Below are positions 50,104-59,995 of a stretch of DNA of 64,000 bases, one piece after another. Below the pieces are notes generated by a model. It did no database searches. It was given only the letters and a program-made list of their open reading frames with translations, and was not told where the DNA came from. This DNA is from an uncultured Prevotellaceae bacterium (lineage in GTDB: Bacteria > Bacteroidota > Bacteroidia > Bacteroidales > Muribaculaceae), in NCBI GenBank assembly GCA_947165485.1, contig CAMVAP010000008.1, positions 1 to 64,000 of the forward strand, written 5' to 3'. The first letter of the stretch is position 1; each line of letters begins with the position of its first letter. A program made the translations under genes and the position numbers.

Positions 50104-50214
50104 GCAGAGAGGTCGTTAAAAAATGCAATCCATTCACTGATAGAGATTCGCGAAAAAGTTTGTTAATAAAAACTGTTAAAACAGATGTTGCGACGAGCGA
50201 AGCGCCTAAATCTC

Positions 50215-50604
50215 TTAGACCCTTCTTCTCTTGGGAGGACGGCAGCCGTTGTGGGGCAGCGGCGTGACGTCGATGATCTCGGTAACTGCAATGCCTGCGC
50301 CATGGATAGTGCGGATAGCTGACTCACGTCCATTACCCGGACCCTTGACATAGGCCTTCACCTTGCGCAAACCGAGGTCGTAAGCGACCTTTGCGCAATC
50401 TTCGGCAGCCATTTGGGCAGCGTAGGGCGTGTTCTTCTTAGAACCGCGGAAGCCCATCTTGCCAGCCGAGGACCACGAAATTACCTGTCCCTCACCGTTA
50501 GCGAGGCACACAATGATGTTGTTGAATGAAGAATGCACGTGCAGTTGACCAACACCGTCAACACGAACGACTCTCTTCTTAGCTGCGACTGTCTTTTTAG
50601 CCAT
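50215..50604 (-). CDS. rpsK: 30S ribosomal protein S11
   Basis: Platform protein of the small subunit, near the E site. The 129-residue protein has the S11 blocks [57 protein letters not shown] and the C-terminal [18 protein letters not shown]. It lies 15 bp after rpsM. Confidence 0.98.
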   Translation of the reverse strand: MAKKTVAAKKRVVRVDGVGQLHVHSSFNNIIVCLANGEGQVISWSSAGKMGFRGSKKNTPYAAQMAAEDCAKVAYDLGLRKVKAYVKGPGNGRESAIRTIHGAGIAVTEIIDVTPLPHNGCRPPKRRRV

Positions 50605-50619
50605 AGTAATTCAATAATG

Positions 50620-51000
50620 TTATTTAGTAGCTTTCTTCTTGTTAGCAACAGTTTTCTTGCGTCCCTTGCGGGTACGAGCATTGTTCTTGGTGCTCTGACC
50701 ACGAACGGGGAGACCGTTGCGGTGACGGATGCCACGATAGCAACCGATATCCATCAGTCGCTTGATGTTCATCTGGACCTCGCTGCGCAGGTCACCTTCT
50801 ACCTTGTATTCGTTACCGATCACCTCACGCACTGCGGCTGCCTCGGCATCGGTCCAATCCTTCACGCGGGTGTTCTCATCGACACCAGCCTTCTTGAGGA
50901 TTGTAGCGGCTGAGCTGCGCCCGATACCAAAGATGTAGGTCAAGGCGATGACGCCGCGCTTGTTTTGGGGAATATCAACCCCGACAATTCTTACTGCCAT
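50620..51000 (-). CDS. rpsM: 30S ribosomal protein S13
   Basis: Head protein of the small subunit that contacts the 50S and P-site tRNA. The 126-residue protein has the S13 start [35 protein letters not shown] (helix-hairpin-helix-like), [20 protein letters not shown] and a Lys-rich C-terminus ([14 protein letters not shown]). It follows rpmJ after about 40 bp. Confidence 0.98.
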   Translation of the reverse strand: MAVRIVGVDIPQNKRGVIALTYIFGIGRSSAATILKKAGVDENTRVKDWTDAEAAAVREVIGNEYKVEGDLRSEVQMNIKRLMDIGCYRGIRHRNGLPVRGQSTKNNARTRKGRKKTVANKKKATK

Positions 51001-51040
51001 ATATCTAATTCAAAATTTTTTGCAAAGTTAATACTTTTTT

Positions 51041-51157
51041 TTATCCCTGACGCTGTTTGAACTTGGGATTTTTTTTGTTAATCACATAAAGGCGCCCTTT
51101 GCGACGTACGATCTTGCAGTCCTCGTTGCGCTTTTTGATAGATGCTCTAACTTTCAT
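51041..51157 (-). CDS. rpmJ: 50S ribosomal protein L36
   Basis: A 38-residue protein, [20 protein letters not shown] then [18 protein letters not shown]. The position between infA and rpsM is its standard place in the cluster. Of the zinc ligands of the usual C-x-x-C-x12-C-x4-H form only one cysteine (Cys14) remains and the histidine is Phe, so this is a zinc-independent (C-minus) L36. Confidence 0.95.
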   Translation of the reverse strand: MKVRASIKKRNEDCKIVRRKGRLYVINKKNPKFKQRQG

Positions 51158-51175
51158 AGTCGTATTGTGATTTTG

Positions 51176-51394
51176 TTATTTATATCGGAATGAGATTCTA
51201 CCTTTGGTCAAATCGTAGGGGGACATCTCGACGCGCACCTTGTCACCGGGCAGGATCTTGATGTAGTGCATGCGCATCTTGCCACTGATGTGTGCGGTGA
51301 TCTGGTGTCCGTTCTCGAGTTCCACGCGGAACATCGCATTGGACAAAGCCTCAACGATTGTACCGTCTAATTCTATTGCTGTCTGTTTTGCCAT
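51176..51394 (-). CDS. infA: Translation initiation factor IF-1
   Basis: A 72-residue OB-fold protein that blocks the A site during 30S initiation. [60 protein letters not shown] and [11 protein letters not shown] cover the entire family profile. Located between map and rpmJ, as in many bacteria. Confidence 0.98.
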   Translation of the reverse strand: MAKQTAIELDGTIVEALSNAMFRVELENGHQITAHISGKMRMHYIKILPGDKVRVEMSPYDLTKGRISFRYK

Positions 51395-51449
51395 ATAAAA
51401 TCTTGTAAAAATTGCGATTACTGAATTATTGATATAAAATTGTTTTCAA

Positions 51450-52235
51450 TCAGATGAACCTTTCACCCAGGACCTCCTTGATCTGTTCAAAGGAGGAGAG
51501 GATGTCGGGCTTGCCATGATGGATGGCAATAGAGTGCTCAAAGTGGGCGCTGGGCTTGCGGTCTCGCGTGCGGGTTGTCCAGCCGTCGCGCTCGGTAATG
51601 ATGTTCTTGCCTCCCATGTTGATCATGGGCTCGATGGCAATGGTCATGCCGTTGCGCAACAGCGGGCCGGTGCCGCGTCGGCCATAGTTAGGCACTTCGG
51701 GGTCCTCGTGCAGCTTGCGCCCTACCCCATGCCCGCACATCTCGCGCACGACGCTGTAGTTGCGTCGCTCGCAGTATTGCTGGATGGCGTTGCCGATGTC
51801 ACCGATGCGGTTACCTGGCACGGCGTGCTCGATACCGACGTAGAGTGACTCCTTGGTTGTGCGCAGGAGCTGGAGGGTCTCTTCGGCAACATTTCCCACA
51901 CAGAAGGTGTAGGTGCTGTCGCCGTTGAACCCCTCGGGGGTGACGGCACCGCAGTCACATGACACGATGTCGCCATCCTCGAGAACATAGTTCGACGGGA
52001 TGCCGTGCACTACAACCTCGTTGACCGAGGTGCAGAGCGTGGCGGGAAAGCCATACAAGCCCTTAAAACCGGGCGTGCAGCCTTGGGACCGGATATACTC
52101 CTCGGCGATTTGATCGAGACGACGGGTAGTAATACCCGGTTCAATCCACTTGGCCAGTTCGGCCAGGGTGCCAGCGACAACCAGATTGGCCTTGCGCAGC
52201 AACTCGATTTCCTCGTCGGTCTTGAGATATATCAT
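51450..52235 (-). CDS. map: Methionine aminopeptidase, type I
   Basis: Removes the start methionine from new proteins at the ribosome exit. The 261-residue pita-bread metalloprotease has the substrate His78 (VVVHGIP), metal ligands D94 (SCDCGA), D106 (NGDSTYT), H169 (CGHGVGRKLHEDP) and E202 (IAIEPM). It lacks an N-terminal zinc-finger extension, as in most bacterial type I enzymes. Its place between secY and infA ties it to the translation-secretion cluster. Confidence 0.97.
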   Translation of the reverse strand: MIYLKTDEEIELLRKANLVVAGTLAELAKWIEPGITTRRLDQIAEEYIRSQGCTPGFKGLYGFPATLCTSVNEVVVHGIPSNYVLEDGDIVSCDCGAVTPEGFNGDSTYTFCVGNVAEETLQLLRTTKESLYVGIEHAVPGNRIGDIGNAIQQYCERRNYSVVREMCGHGVGRKLHEDPEVPNYGRRGTGPLLRNGMTIAIEPMINMGGKNIITERDGWTTRTRDRKPSAHFEHSIAIHHGKPDILSSFEQIKEVLGERFI

Positions 52236-52281
52236 AATGCGATTGAAAAACTGCTTTTCAAGAAGTCCAGTTATACGTCAT

Positions 52282-53619
52282 TTAACGGGAACGACCCTTG
52301 ATTTTACCAGACTTCATCAGACCATCGTAGTGGTGCATCATCAGATGGGTCTCAATCTGCTGGAGCGTGTCAAGAACAACACCCACGATAATGAGCAGTG
52401 AGGTTCCACCGAAGAACTGAGCAAACTGCTGGTTGACACCAAAGTAGCGGGCAAATGCCGGCAGAATGGCGACGATACCGAGGAACAGTGAACCCGGCAG
52501 GGTGATGCGCGACATGATCGAGTCGAGATACTCAGCAGTCTTCTTACCAGGCTTGATGCCAGGGATGAAACCGCTGTTCTTCTTCATCTCTTCAGCCATC
52601 TGCGTGGGACGCACGGTGATGGCAGTATAGAAATAGGTGAAGGCTACGATCATGAGGAAATAAACCACATTGTACCAGAAACCGTTCATGTCACCGAAGG
52701 TGCGCGAGAGTGAGCCGAGGAAACCAGCTTCATTCTGGCGTGCACCAAAACCGGCGAGGGTGATGGGGATGAACATGAGGGCCTGTGCAAAGATGATGGG
52801 CATCACGTTAGCAGCATTGACCTTCAATGGGATATACTGGCGAGCGCCACCATACTGCTTGTTGCCGACAATGCGCTTGGCATACTGCACGGGCACCTTA
52901 CGTGTGCCTTGAGTAAGCATGACTGCACCTGCGGTAACAGCGAACAAGATAACGATCTCAACCAGGAACATTACGAGACCACCCTGAGCAGTGTTCAGAC
53001 GGCCAGTAAACTCTTGAACGATGGCTCCAGGGAAGCGAGCGAGGATACCCACCAAGATGATGATGGAAATACCGTTGCCGATACCCTTGTCGGTGATCTT
53101 TTCACCAAGCCACATAATCAACATCGCACCTGCGGTGAGGACGATAGACAGATAAATCATCATCAAGCCCGAAATGTTGGCATGACCACCGGCTGCATTA
53201 ACCTGATACTGGAGGTTCATCAGATAGGCAGGAGCCTGGATGAGAAGGATGAACACAGTGAGGTAACGGGTGTACTGATTGAGCTTCATGCGGCCACTCT
53301 CGCCCTCGCGCTGCATCTTCTGGAAGCTGGGCACGACCATACCCATCAATTGGATAACGATCGAGGCGGTGATGTAGGGCATGATACCCAATGCGAAGAT
53401 CGAAGCCTGACCGAACGCACCACCCGAGAACATGTCGAGCAGCTGCATCAGACCACTGTTAGTAAAGTTGCGCATGGCTTCCAAGTCGCTGGGATTGATA
53501 CCCGGCAGTACCACATGGCATCCAAAGCGATAAATCACAATGAACAGGAATGTGGTGATGAGGCGCTTGCGCAAGTCCTCGATCTTCCAGATGTTTTTTA
53601 GTGTTTCAATGAGTTTCAT
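52282..53619 (-). CDS. secY: Protein translocase subunit SecY
   Basis: The channel of the Sec translocon. The 445-residue protein has ten transmembrane helices; family hallmarks are FIVIYRFGCHVVLPGIN (helix 1), the plug-region LLDMFSGGAFGQASIFALGI, PYITASIVIQLMG (helix 2), the cytoplasmic KIPVQYAKRI-like KVPVQYAKRIVGNKQYGG loop and GIKPGKKTAEYLDSIMSRIT (loop before helix 9). It lies 7 bp after rplO, its usual position at the end of the spc group. Confidence 0.98.
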   Translation of the reverse strand: MKLIETLKNIWKIEDLRKRLITTFLFIVIYRFGCHVVLPGINPSDLEAMRNFTNSGLMQLLDMFSGGAFGQASIFALGIMPYITASIVIQLMGMVVPSFQKMQREGESGRMKLNQYTRYLTVFILLIQAPAYLMNLQYQVNAAGGHANISGLMMIYLSIVLTAGAMLIMWLGEKITDKGIGNGISIIILVGILARFPGAIVQEFTGRLNTAQGGLVMFLVEIVILFAVTAGAVMLTQGTRKVPVQYAKRIVGNKQYGGARQYIPLKVNAANVMPIIFAQALMFIPITLAGFGARQNEAGFLGSLSRTFGDMNGFWYNVVYFLMIVAFTYFYTAITVRPTQMAEEMKKNSGFIPGIKPGKKTAEYLDSIMSRITLPGSLFLGIVAILPAFARYFGVNQQFAQFFGGTSLLIIVGVVLDTLQQIETHLMMHHYDGLMKSGKIKGRSR

Positions 53620-53626
53620 CGTCGGG

Positions 53627-54073
53627 TTAGAGTTTTACGATTGAGCCACCGGCAGCGGTGATGATCTCCTCGGCCTTCTTGGAGAAGGCATGGGCTTCAA
53701 CTTCAATCTTGTGATTAAGCTGACCCTGGCCCAAAATTTTAATAAGTTGGTTCTTACGTGCCATACCAGCCTGGATGAGGTCGGCAACAGTAATCTTGTC
53801 GAGACTATTCTTCTCGGCGAGTGCCTCAAGGACAGCAACGTTGATGGCCTTGTACTCCACGCGGTTGATGTTCTTGAAACCACCCTTGGGGACACGGCGC
53901 TGGAGGGGCATCTGGCCGCCTTCAAAGCCGACCTTCTGCTTGTAACCTGAGCGCGACTTGGCACCCTTGTGACCACGAGTGGAGGTTCCACCCTTGCCCG
54001 AACCGGGACCGCGGCCAATGCGAGTTTTCTTCTTATTTGAACCTACAGCAGGTTTTAAATCATGTAATTCCAT
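53627..54073 (-). CDS. rplO: 50S ribosomal protein L15
   Basis: A late-assembly protein of the large subunit. The 148 residues begin [20 protein letters not shown], followed by the Gly/Lys-rich tail [20 protein letters not shown] that threads into rRNA, and a globular part with [20 protein letters not shown] and [20 protein letters not shown]. It lies 31 bp after rpmD and 7 bp before secY. Confidence 0.98.
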   Translation of the reverse strand: MELHDLKPAVGSNKKKTRIGRGPGSGKGGTSTRGHKGAKSRSGYKQKVGFEGGQMPLQRRVPKGGFKNINRVEYKAINVAVLEALAEKNSLDKITVADLIQAGMARKNQLIKILGQGQLNHKIEVEAHAFSKKAEEIITAAGGSIVKL

Positions 54074-54104
54074 AATGTTGTTTCTTGTTTTAAGAATTTA
54101 AGAA

Positions 54105-54287
54105 TTAATCAACATTGGTGACTTCCACCAGATGACGAACTGCGTTAACCATACCCAGCACTTGAGGGGTTGCCTCAAGGGTAACGGTGTGGTTGAGTTT
54201 CCTCAGACCGAGGGCATCGAGGGTTCTCTTTTGGCGAGCCGGACGATTGATGCGGCTTTTCACTTGTTTAATCTGAATCTTTGCCAT
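54105..54287 (-). CDS. rpmD: 50S ribosomal protein L30
   Basis: A 60-residue large-subunit protein: AKIQIKQVKSRINRPARQKR, TLDALGLRKLNHTVTLEATP and QVLGMVNAVRHLVEVTNVD cover the ferredoxin-like L30 fold. It lies between rpsE (17-bp gap) and rplO, the standard position. Confidence 0.97.
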   Translation of the reverse strand: MAKIQIKQVKSRINRPARQKRTLDALGLRKLNHTVTLEATPQVLGMVNAVRHLVEVTNVD

Positions 54288-54304
54288 AACTTTTCAACAA
54301 AAAT

Positions 54305-54823
54305 TTAACCGTTAAACACCTTGTCCACACTGATGCCGCGGTAGTGAGCCACGGTAGCCGGGCTGCGCATCTCGTCGAGAGCCTTGAGCGTGGCCTTCAC
54401 GAGGTTGTGAGGGTTGCTGGAGCCCTTGGACTTACAAATAACATCGGTAACACCTACCGTCTCGAAGACGGCACGCATAGCACCACCGGCCTTAACACCG
54501 GTACCAGCGCTTGCAGGCTTCATGATAATGCGGCTGCCGCCAAACTTGGCAACGACCTCATGAGGAATAGTACCCTTGTGAATGGGGACCTTAATCAGGT
54601 TCTTCTTAGCCACCTCGGTACCCTTTGAAATAGCTGTGGTAACCTCATTGGCCTTACCCAGTCCGTAGCCGATAACGCCATTGCCGTCACCGACAACAAC
54701 GATAGCAGCGAAGGTGAAAGTGCGACCACCCTTGGTAACCTTGGTGGTGCGGTTGATAGCCACCAGACGCTCCTTGAGTTCGGCGTCGGCTGCAACCTTT
54801 ACTCGATTATTTTTCTTCAGCAT
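54305..54823 (-). CDS. rpsE: 30S ribosomal protein S5
   Basis: Small-subunit protein at the mRNA entry, involved in decoding fidelity. The 172-residue protein has the N-terminal double-stranded-RNA-binding-like domain ([39 protein letters not shown]) and the C-terminal domain ([53 protein letters not shown]). It lies 8 bp after rplR. Confidence 0.98.
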   Translation of the reverse strand: MLKKNNRVKVAADAELKERLVAINRTTKVTKGGRTFTFAAIVVVGDGNGVIGYGLGKANEVTTAISKGTEVAKKNLIKVPIHKGTIPHEVVAKFGGSRIIMKPASAGTGVKAGGAMRAVFETVGVTDVICKSKGSSNPHNLVKATLKALDEMRSPATVAHYRGISVDKVFNG

Positions 54824-54831
54824 GATGTTTC

Positions 54832-55173
54832 TTAGAATTTAAGACCGCCCTTGCGTGCGCCGTCGGCCAACGATTTAACTCTACCATGGAACAGGAAGCC
54901 ATTGCGGTCAAACACTACAGTGTTGATGCCAGCCTCAAGGGCTTTCTTGGCAACAGCCTCGCCCACCTTAGCGGCGATTTCGCTCTTGGAACCCTCGGTG
55001 ATGCCCTTAGAAGAGGCAGAGCAGAGAGTATTGCCAGCTACATCGTCGATGACCTGGGCATAAATTTGCTTATTGCTGCGGAAGACGCACAGCCTGGGAC
55101 GCTCCGGGGTACCGCTGATGCGACCGCGGATGCGGGCCTTGATCTTGTTTCTTCTATCTGATTTGGATATCAT
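54832..55173 (-). CDS. rplR: 50S ribosomal protein L18
   Basis: Binds 5S rRNA with L5. The 113-residue protein has [40 protein letters not shown] and [20 protein letters not shown], the L18 signature, ending GARKGGLKF. It is 20 bp from rplF. Confidence 0.98.
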   Translation of the reverse strand: MISKSDRRNKIKARIRGRISGTPERPRLCVFRSNKQIYAQVIDDVAGNTLCSASSKGITEGSKSEIAAKVGEAVAKKALEAGINTVVFDRNGFLFHGRVKSLADGARKGGLKF

Positions 55174-55193
55174 ATCGTTTCCTTTCTACTTAA

Positions 55194-55748
55194 TTATTTG
55201 GCAGCTGCCGTTTTACCAGACTTACGACGAATAACTTCGCCAACAAACTTAACACCTTTACCCTTGTAAGGCTCGGGCTTGCGGAAGGAGCGGATCTTGG
55301 CACAAATTTGACCAAGGAGCTGCTTGTCGCACGATTCGAGGGTAATGAGCGGGTTCTTGTTACGCTCACTCTTGGCTTCAACCTTAACCTCGGGCGGCAT
55401 CTTCAAGTAGATAGCGTGTGAATAACCGAGCGCGAGCTCCAGTACTTGACCGTTGCTGGTTGCGCGGTAACCGACGCCGACAATTTCCAATTCTTTCTTG
55501 AAACCCTGGCTCACACCAACCACCATGTTGTTGATGAGTGCGCGGTACAGACCGTGCTGAGCACGTGACTCACGCTCGTCATTGGGGCGGGTCACCTTGA
55601 TTTCATTGTTCTCGATCTCTACCGTGATGTCGGGGTTGAGGGTCTGCTTGAGCTCGCCCTTGGGGCCCTTTACGGTAAGAACATTATCCTTCTGTTCAAC
55701 TGTTACGCCAGCGGGGATGGCGATGTGCAATTTACCAATTCTTGACAT
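55194..55748 (-). CDS. rplF: 50S ribosomal protein L6
   Basis: A large-subunit protein near the factor-binding site. The 184 residues form two similar domains: MSRIGKLHIAIPAGVTVEQK ... VKGPKGEL and the C-terminal half with YRATSNGQVLELALGYSHAI and CAKIRSFRKPEPYKGKGVKF, the L6 signature before the end. It is 15 bp after rpsH. Confidence 0.98.
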   Translation of the reverse strand: MSRIGKLHIAIPAGVTVEQKDNVLTVKGPKGELKQTLNPDITVEIENNEIKVTRPNDERESRAQHGLYRALINNMVVGVSQGFKKELEIVGVGYRATSNGQVLELALGYSHAIYLKMPPEVKVEAKSERNKNPLITLESCDKQLLGQICAKIRSFRKPEPYKGKGVKFVGEVIRRKSGKTAAAK

Positions 55749-55763
55749 AGCGCTCCTCCTTTA

Positions 55764-56165
55764 TTAATAAACGTAACACAATACTTCGCCACCGATCTTC
55801 AGGTTCTTGGCCTCCTTGTTGGTCATAACGCCCTTGGAGGTTGAGATGATGGCAATACCTAAACCATTGAGCACGCGGGGCATGTCCTTGTAGCCAGTGT
55901 ACTGGCGCAGGCCGGGCCTTGAGACGCGTGTAAGGCACTTGATAGCGCTAACGTGGTCAACGTTGTCATACTTGAGCGCGATCTTGATGGTGCCACGGGG
56001 AGAGTTCTCTTCCTCAACGAACTTGTAGTTCAGGATGTAACCCTGGTCGAAGAGGATCTTGGTGATCTCCTTTTTGAGCTTGGAAGAAGGGATTTCAACG
56101 ACACGGTGCTGTGCCTTGATCGCATTCCTCAGTCTAGTCAGATAATCTGCAATAGGATCTGTCAT
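55764..56165 (-). CDS. rpsH: 30S ribosomal protein S8
   Basis: Binds the central domain of 16S rRNA and, in E. coli, represses the spc operon. The 133-residue protein starts MTDPIADYLTRLRNAIKAQH and has VVEIPSSKLKKEITKILFDQ, RVSRPGLRQYTGYKDMPRVL and GIAIISTSKGVMTNKEAKN. It lies about 90 bp after rpsN, in the standard order. Confidence 0.98.
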   Translation of the reverse strand: MTDPIADYLTRLRNAIKAQHRVVEIPSSKLKKEITKILFDQGYILNYKFVEEENSPRGTIKIALKYDNVDHVSAIKCLTRVSRPGLRQYTGYKDMPRVLNGLGIAIISTSKGVMTNKEAKNLKIGGEVLCYVY

Positions 56166-56254
56166 TATTGTAAACTTGTTTAAATTGATTCGACCTTGTC
56201 GAACAATATTTAATACTTAATGTTTAAAATTGAATTGAAAAGTGGTGGTTGAAA

Positions 56255-56524
56255 TCACCAGCTGGCCTTGTGCACACCGGGGATGAGACCGTTAGAAGCC
56301 ATCTCGCGGAAGTTGATGCGGGAAATGCCGAACTGGCGCATGTAACCCTTGGGACGGCCTGACATCTTGCAGATGTTGTGCAGGCGCACGGGAGAAGCGT
56401 TGCGGGGCAGCTTCTGGAGTGCCTCATAGTCACCGTCCTTCTTGAGCTGGGCACGCTTGGCGGCATACTTGGCGACGAGGCGCTCACGCTTGGCCTGGCG
56501 GGCTTTCATTGATTCTTTTGCCAT
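56255..56524 (-). CDS. rpsN: 30S ribosomal protein S14
   Basis: A small-subunit head protein. The 89-residue, zinc-independent form lacks the C-x-x-C pairs and has [40 protein letters not shown] and the C-terminal signature [20 protein letters not shown]. It lies 14 bp after rplE. Confidence 0.98.
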   Translation of the reverse strand: MAKESMKARQAKRERLVAKYAAKRAQLKKDGDYEALQKLPRNASPVRLHNICKMSGRPKGYMRQFGISRINFREMASNGLIPGVHKASW

Positions 56525-56538
56525 AATTTAACTTTCAA

Positions 56539-57081
56539 TTATTTGTTGTTAAACGGGATTCCGAATTCCTTGAGCAGTGCATAGCCTTCCTCGTCGGTCT
56601 TGGCAGTGGTGACAAAGGTGATGTTCATACCGGTCATCTTGGTCACGTTGTCGATGTTGATCTCGGGGAAAATGATCTGCTCGGTAACGCCAACGGTGTA
56701 GTTGCCACGTCCATCGAGCTTGCCGTTAACACCCTTGAAGTCGCGGATACGCGGCAGGGCGATGCGGATGAAGCGCTCCATGAACTCGTACATGCGGTCA
56801 CGACGCAGGGTCACGCGCACGCCGATGGGCATCTTCTTACGAACCTTGAAGTTGGAGATATCCTTCTTCGACAGGGTCTGTACGGCCTTCTGGCCGGTGA
56901 TTGCTGTGAGCTCGTTGATAGCAGTCTCGATGATCTTCTTGTCCTGGGTAGCGTCACCCAGACCCTCGTTGAGGACGATCTTGACCAGACGGGGGATCTG
57001 CATCGGGGTGCTGTAGTTGAATTGCTTCATCAACGCGGGAGCAATCTTCTCGTCATATTGTTTCTTCAGCGTGGTACTCAT
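56539..57081 (-). CDS. rplE: 50S ribosomal protein L5
   Basis: A 5S rRNA-binding protein contacting the 30S head and the P-site tRNA. The 180 residues start [20 protein letters not shown] and include IPRLVKIVLNEGLGDATQDK, QKAVQTLSKKDISNFKVRKK, MPIGVRVTLRRDRMYEFMER and the C-terminal MTGMNITFVTTAKTDEEGYA. Its first base overlaps the last base of rplX. Confidence 0.98.
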   Translation of the reverse strand: MSTTLKKQYDEKIAPALMKQFNYSTPMQIPRLVKIVLNEGLGDATQDKKIIETAINELTAITGQKAVQTLSKKDISNFKVRKKMPIGVRVTLRRDRMYEFMERFIRIALPRIRDFKGVNGKLDGRGNYTVGVTEQIIFPEINIDNVTKMTGMNITFVTTAKTDEEGYALLKEFGIPFNNK

Positions 57082-57404
57082 TACTTAATCTCCTCTCCAG
57101 ATTTTTTAGAATAACGAACTTTCTTGCCGTCCTCATTGAACCTGAAACCAACGCGGGTGGGCTTGCCAGTCTTGGGATCAACGACTGCCAGGTTGCTCAA
57201 GTCGATGGGGGCTTCCTTCTTGATAATGCCGCCCTGGGGGGCCTTGGCATTGGGCTTCGTGCTCTTGGACACGACGTTGACACCCTCGACAATAGCCTTA
57301 CCCTGCTCGGGCAGGATTTCCAGCACGCGGTGGGGCTTATTATCCTTGCTGTTACCAGCGAGAACAAAGACGGTGTCGCCCTTCTTGATTTTTAATGTAG
57401 CCAT
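57081..57404 (-). CDS. rplX: 50S ribosomal protein L24
   Basis: Starts large-subunit assembly. The 107-residue protein has the KOW motif near the N-terminus ([20 protein letters not shown]), [20 protein letters not shown] and [20 protein letters not shown]. It overlaps rplE by one base and lies 29 bp after rplN. Confidence 0.98.
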   Translation of the reverse strand: MATLKIKKGDTVFVLAGNSKDNKPHRVLEILPEQGKAIVEGVNVVSKSTKPNAKAPQGGIIKKEAPIDLSNLAVVDPKTGKPTRVGFRFNEDGKKVRYSKKSGEEIK

Positions 57405-57433
57405 ATATAGTTTATTGCTATTTTAAAGATTGA

Positions 57434-57799
57434 TTAAAGAACCTCGGGAGCCAGGGAAACGATCTTCATGTTGGTGGCGCGCAGCTCGCGGGCTACGGGG
57501 CCGAAGATGCGCGTTCCGCGCAACTCACCGGTATTAGTGAGCAATACACAGGCATTGTCGTCGAAGCGGATGTAGGAACCGTCCTGACGACGGATTTCCT
57601 TGCTGGTGCGAACAACGACAGCCTTGGAAACGGTACCCTTCTTCACCTCGGAAGCGGGGATAGCCTTCTTGACGGTGACAACGATGATGTCACCCACCGA
57701 AGCGTAACGACGACCGGAACCGCCCAGCACCTTGATGCAGAGGACTTCCTTTGCGCCGCTGTTGTCGGCAACTGTCAATCTACTTTCAGTCTGTATCAT
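57434..57799 (-). CDS. rplN: 50S ribosomal protein L14
   Basis: Lies at the subunit interface. The 121-residue protein is highly conserved: [60 protein letters not shown] and [20 protein letters not shown], ending REIRATN-type REL...[11 protein letters not shown]. It is 9 bp after rpsQ. Confidence 0.98.
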   Translation of the reverse strand: MIQTESRLTVADNSGAKEVLCIKVLGGSGRRYASVGDIIVVTVKKAIPASEVKKGTVSKAVVVRTSKEIRRQDGSYIRFDDNACVLLTNTGELRGTRIFGPVARELRATNMKIVSLAPEVL

Positions 57800-57808
57800 A
57801 ATAAATAA

Positions 57809-58069
57809 TTACTTCGCTTTTTCGATGATTTCAACTAATCTCCACCTCTTGGTCTTGCTCAACGGGCGGGTCTCCATCAGGCGAACGGTATCGCCAACGT
57901 TGCACTCGTTGTTCTCGTCATGAGCGTGGTACTTCTTTGTCTTGTTGACAAACTTGCCATAGATTGGGTGTTTCTCCTTCCACTTGATGGTCACAGTGAT
58001 GGTCTTGTCACCCTTGTTGCTGGAAACAACCCCAATTCTTTCTTTTCTTAAATTACGTTTTTCTTCCAT
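57809..58069 (-). CDS. rpsQ: 30S ribosomal protein S17
   Basis: An OB-fold 16S rRNA-binding protein. 86 residues: [40 protein letters not shown] and [20 protein letters not shown], the S17 signature. It is 17 bp after rpmC. Confidence 0.98.
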   Translation of the reverse strand: MEEKRNLRKERIGVVSSNKGDKTITVTIKWKEKHPIYGKFVNKTKKYHAHDENNECNVGDTVRLMETRPLSKTKRWRLVEIIEKAK

Positions 58070-58086
58070 TGTAGTGGTTGTTGGGA

Positions 58087-58284
58087 TTATTTGTTCTTGA
58101 GTTCACGTTCGCGGATTTCAGTCTTGATGCGCGCGATCAACTTCCTGTCAAGCGTTATCTTGGCCGGATTATCGAGCGGAGAAATCGTGTGCTGGATCTT
58201 TTCCTGAACATACTCCTTCTGGACTTGGTCGAGACGATCCTGCAATTCCTTATCGGTCAGTTCCTTGATATTTTCCTTTTTCAT
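58087..58284 (-). CDS. rpmC: 50S ribosomal protein L29
   Basis: A 65-residue helical-hairpin protein near the exit tunnel: [40 protein letters not shown] and [20 protein letters not shown]. It lies 15 bp after rplP, between L16 and S17 as usual. Confidence 0.97.
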   Translation of the reverse strand: MKKENIKELTDKELQDRLDQVQKEYVQEKIQHTISPLDNPAKITLDRKLIARIKTEIRERELKNK

Positions 58285-58299
58285 AATCTGGTCAAATTA

Positions 58300-58731
58300 T
58301 TAAACGAGTTGAGTGGGATCATAGTCGCGACGAACGACAAACTTAGTAGCCACGGGAAGCTTCTGAGCAGCAAGGCGGAGTGCCTCCTTGGCGATATCAA
58401 AGCTCACACCATCGACCTCGATGAGGATGCGACCGGGATGAACGGGAGCGACATAACCTGCAACATCACCTTTACCTTTACCCATGCGGACATCGGCAGG
58501 CTTGCGAGTGTAGGGCTTATCGGGGAAAATGCGGAGCCAGATTTGACCCTGACGCTGCATGTAACGGGTCACAGCGACACGAGCTGCCTCGATCTGGCGA
58601 GCAGTGATCCACTTGCTCTCCAGGGTCTTGATTCCGAAGGAACCAAAGGCGAGCTGGTTACCACGCTTGCTGTACTGGCGAGGATGCCCATCACTTGGAC
58701 GACGATATCTTAATCTCTTAGGTTGTAACAT
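58300..58731 (-). CDS. rplP: 50S ribosomal protein L16
   Basis: Organises the A-site region of the 50S. The 143 residues begin [20 protein letters not shown], with [40 protein letters not shown] and the [20 protein letters not shown] block. It lies about 52 bp after rpsC. Confidence 0.98.
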   Translation of the reverse strand: MLQPKRLRYRRPSDGHPRQYSKRGNQLAFGSFGIKTLESKWITARQIEAARVAVTRYMQRQGQIWLRIFPDKPYTRKPADVRMGKGKGDVAGYVAPVHPGRILIEVDGVSFDIAKEALRLAAQKLPVATKFVVRRDYDPTQLV

Positions 58732-58783
58732 TTTAAATTTCGTTTTTTAAAGTCACACTTCAAGTTACTGGTTGTGACTGGGT

Positions 58784-59530
58784 TTAACGATTGTTGTTTC
58801 TCTTGCCACCGCGGAAACCACGACGCTCGCCGCGCTCTCCACCACGACCGCCACCACCGCGACGCTCATTGGCATTGTTGGCAAAGTTAGGAGCTAAGTC
58901 GCGCTTGCCATAGACCTCACCACGGCAGATCCAAACCTTGACACCGATGACACCGACCTTGGTGTGGGCGGGCACGAGTGCATAGTCGATATCGGCACGG
59001 AGGGTGTGCAGGGGAGTGCGGCCTTCCTTAAACATCTCGCTGCGGCGCATCTCAGCACCATTCAAGCGACCCTTGACCTGGATCTTGATGCCCTCGGCAC
59101 CCATGCGCATAGTGCTGGCGATAGCCATCTTGACTGCACGGCGATAGGCAATCTTACCCTCGATCTGGTGAGCGACGTTAGCGGCGACGAGCTGGGCATC
59201 CAGTTCGGGGCGCTTAACCTCGTGGATATTGATTTGAACGTCCTTGTTAGTGAGCTTGATGAGCTCCTGCTTGAGAACCTCAACCTCTGATCCCTGCTTA
59301 CCGATAATGATACCGGGGCGAGCGGTGCAGATGGTGATGGTGACGAGCTTGAGCGTGCGCTCGATAACGATGCGCGCTACACTGGCCTTGGCAAGACGCT
59401 CGTTGAGATACTTGCGGATCTTGTCATCCTCTACCAGGGTATCTCCATATTTACGGCCACCGTACCAGTTGGAATCCCAACCGCGGATGATGCCTAAACG
59501 ATTACTGATTGGATTAACTTTCTGTCCCAT
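58784..59530 (-). CDS. rpsC: 30S ribosomal protein S3
   Basis: Forms the mRNA entry with S4 and S5. The 248-residue protein has [20 protein letters not shown], the KH domain with [20 protein letters not shown] and the C-terminal signature [20 protein letters not shown] ... [18 protein letters not shown]. The last 30 or so residues are an Arg/Gly-rich tail ([20 protein letters not shown]) not found in E. coli S3 but common in Bacteroidota. It is 6 bp after rplV. Confidence 0.98.
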   Translation of the reverse strand: MGQKVNPISNRLGIIRGWDSNWYGGRKYGDTLVEDDKIRKYLNERLAKASVARIVIERTLKLVTITICTARPGIIIGKQGSEVEVLKQELIKLTNKDVQINIHEVKRPELDAQLVAANVAHQIEGKIAYRRAVKMAIASTMRMGAEGIKIQVKGRLNGAEMRRSEMFKEGRTPLHTLRADIDYALVPAHTKVGVIGVKVWICRGEVYGKRDLAPNFANNANERRGGGGRGGERGERRGFRGGKRNNNR

Positions 59531-59536
59531 TTCGTT

Positions 59537-59944
59537 TTATGCGTCTTTTTCAGTGTTAATAGTGTCCACGTAGATGGTCACGTGGTTGGAACGTTTGCGG
59601 ATGCGGTAGCCACGACCCTGAGGAGCCGGACGGAGGCGCTTGAGCATCGGAGCTGCATCAACCGTGATGGTCTTGATATAGAGCTCACCGCTCTCGGCCT
59701 TCTTGCCATTCTTCTGTTCCCAGTTGCTGATAGCGGACTTGAGGAGCTTCTCAACATCAGCGGCAGCCTGCTTGTTGGAGAAGTGCAGGAGTCCAAGAGC
59801 CTTGAAGACTTCGACGCCGCGAACCATGTCAGCGACGAGGCGCATCTTGCGAGGCGAGCTGGGAATGTTGCGCAACTTTGCGAAGGACTCGTTGCGACGA
59901 GCTTCCTTCTTCAAGTTAGCTGATTCTCTTTTTCTTTTACCCAT
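59537..59944 (-). CDS. rplV: 50S ribosomal protein L22
   Basis: Lines the peptide exit tunnel. The 135-residue protein has [40 protein letters not shown] and the C-terminal loop [20 protein letters not shown] with RSNHVTIYV. The N-terminal 20 residues are Lys/Arg-rich ([20 protein letters not shown]), longer than in E. coli. It is about 51 bp after rpsS. Confidence 0.98.
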   Translation of the reverse strand: MGKRKRESANLKKEARRNESFAKLRNIPSSPRKMRLVADMVRGVEVFKALGLLHFSNKQAAADVEKLLKSAISNWEQKNGKKAESGELYIKTITVDAAPMLKRLRPAPQGRGYRIRKRSNHVTIYVDTINTEKDA

Positions 59945-59995
59945 TGTATTTAATTCTTTTTTGTTCTAAAAAACGTTGAAATAATCCCGGGCCCA

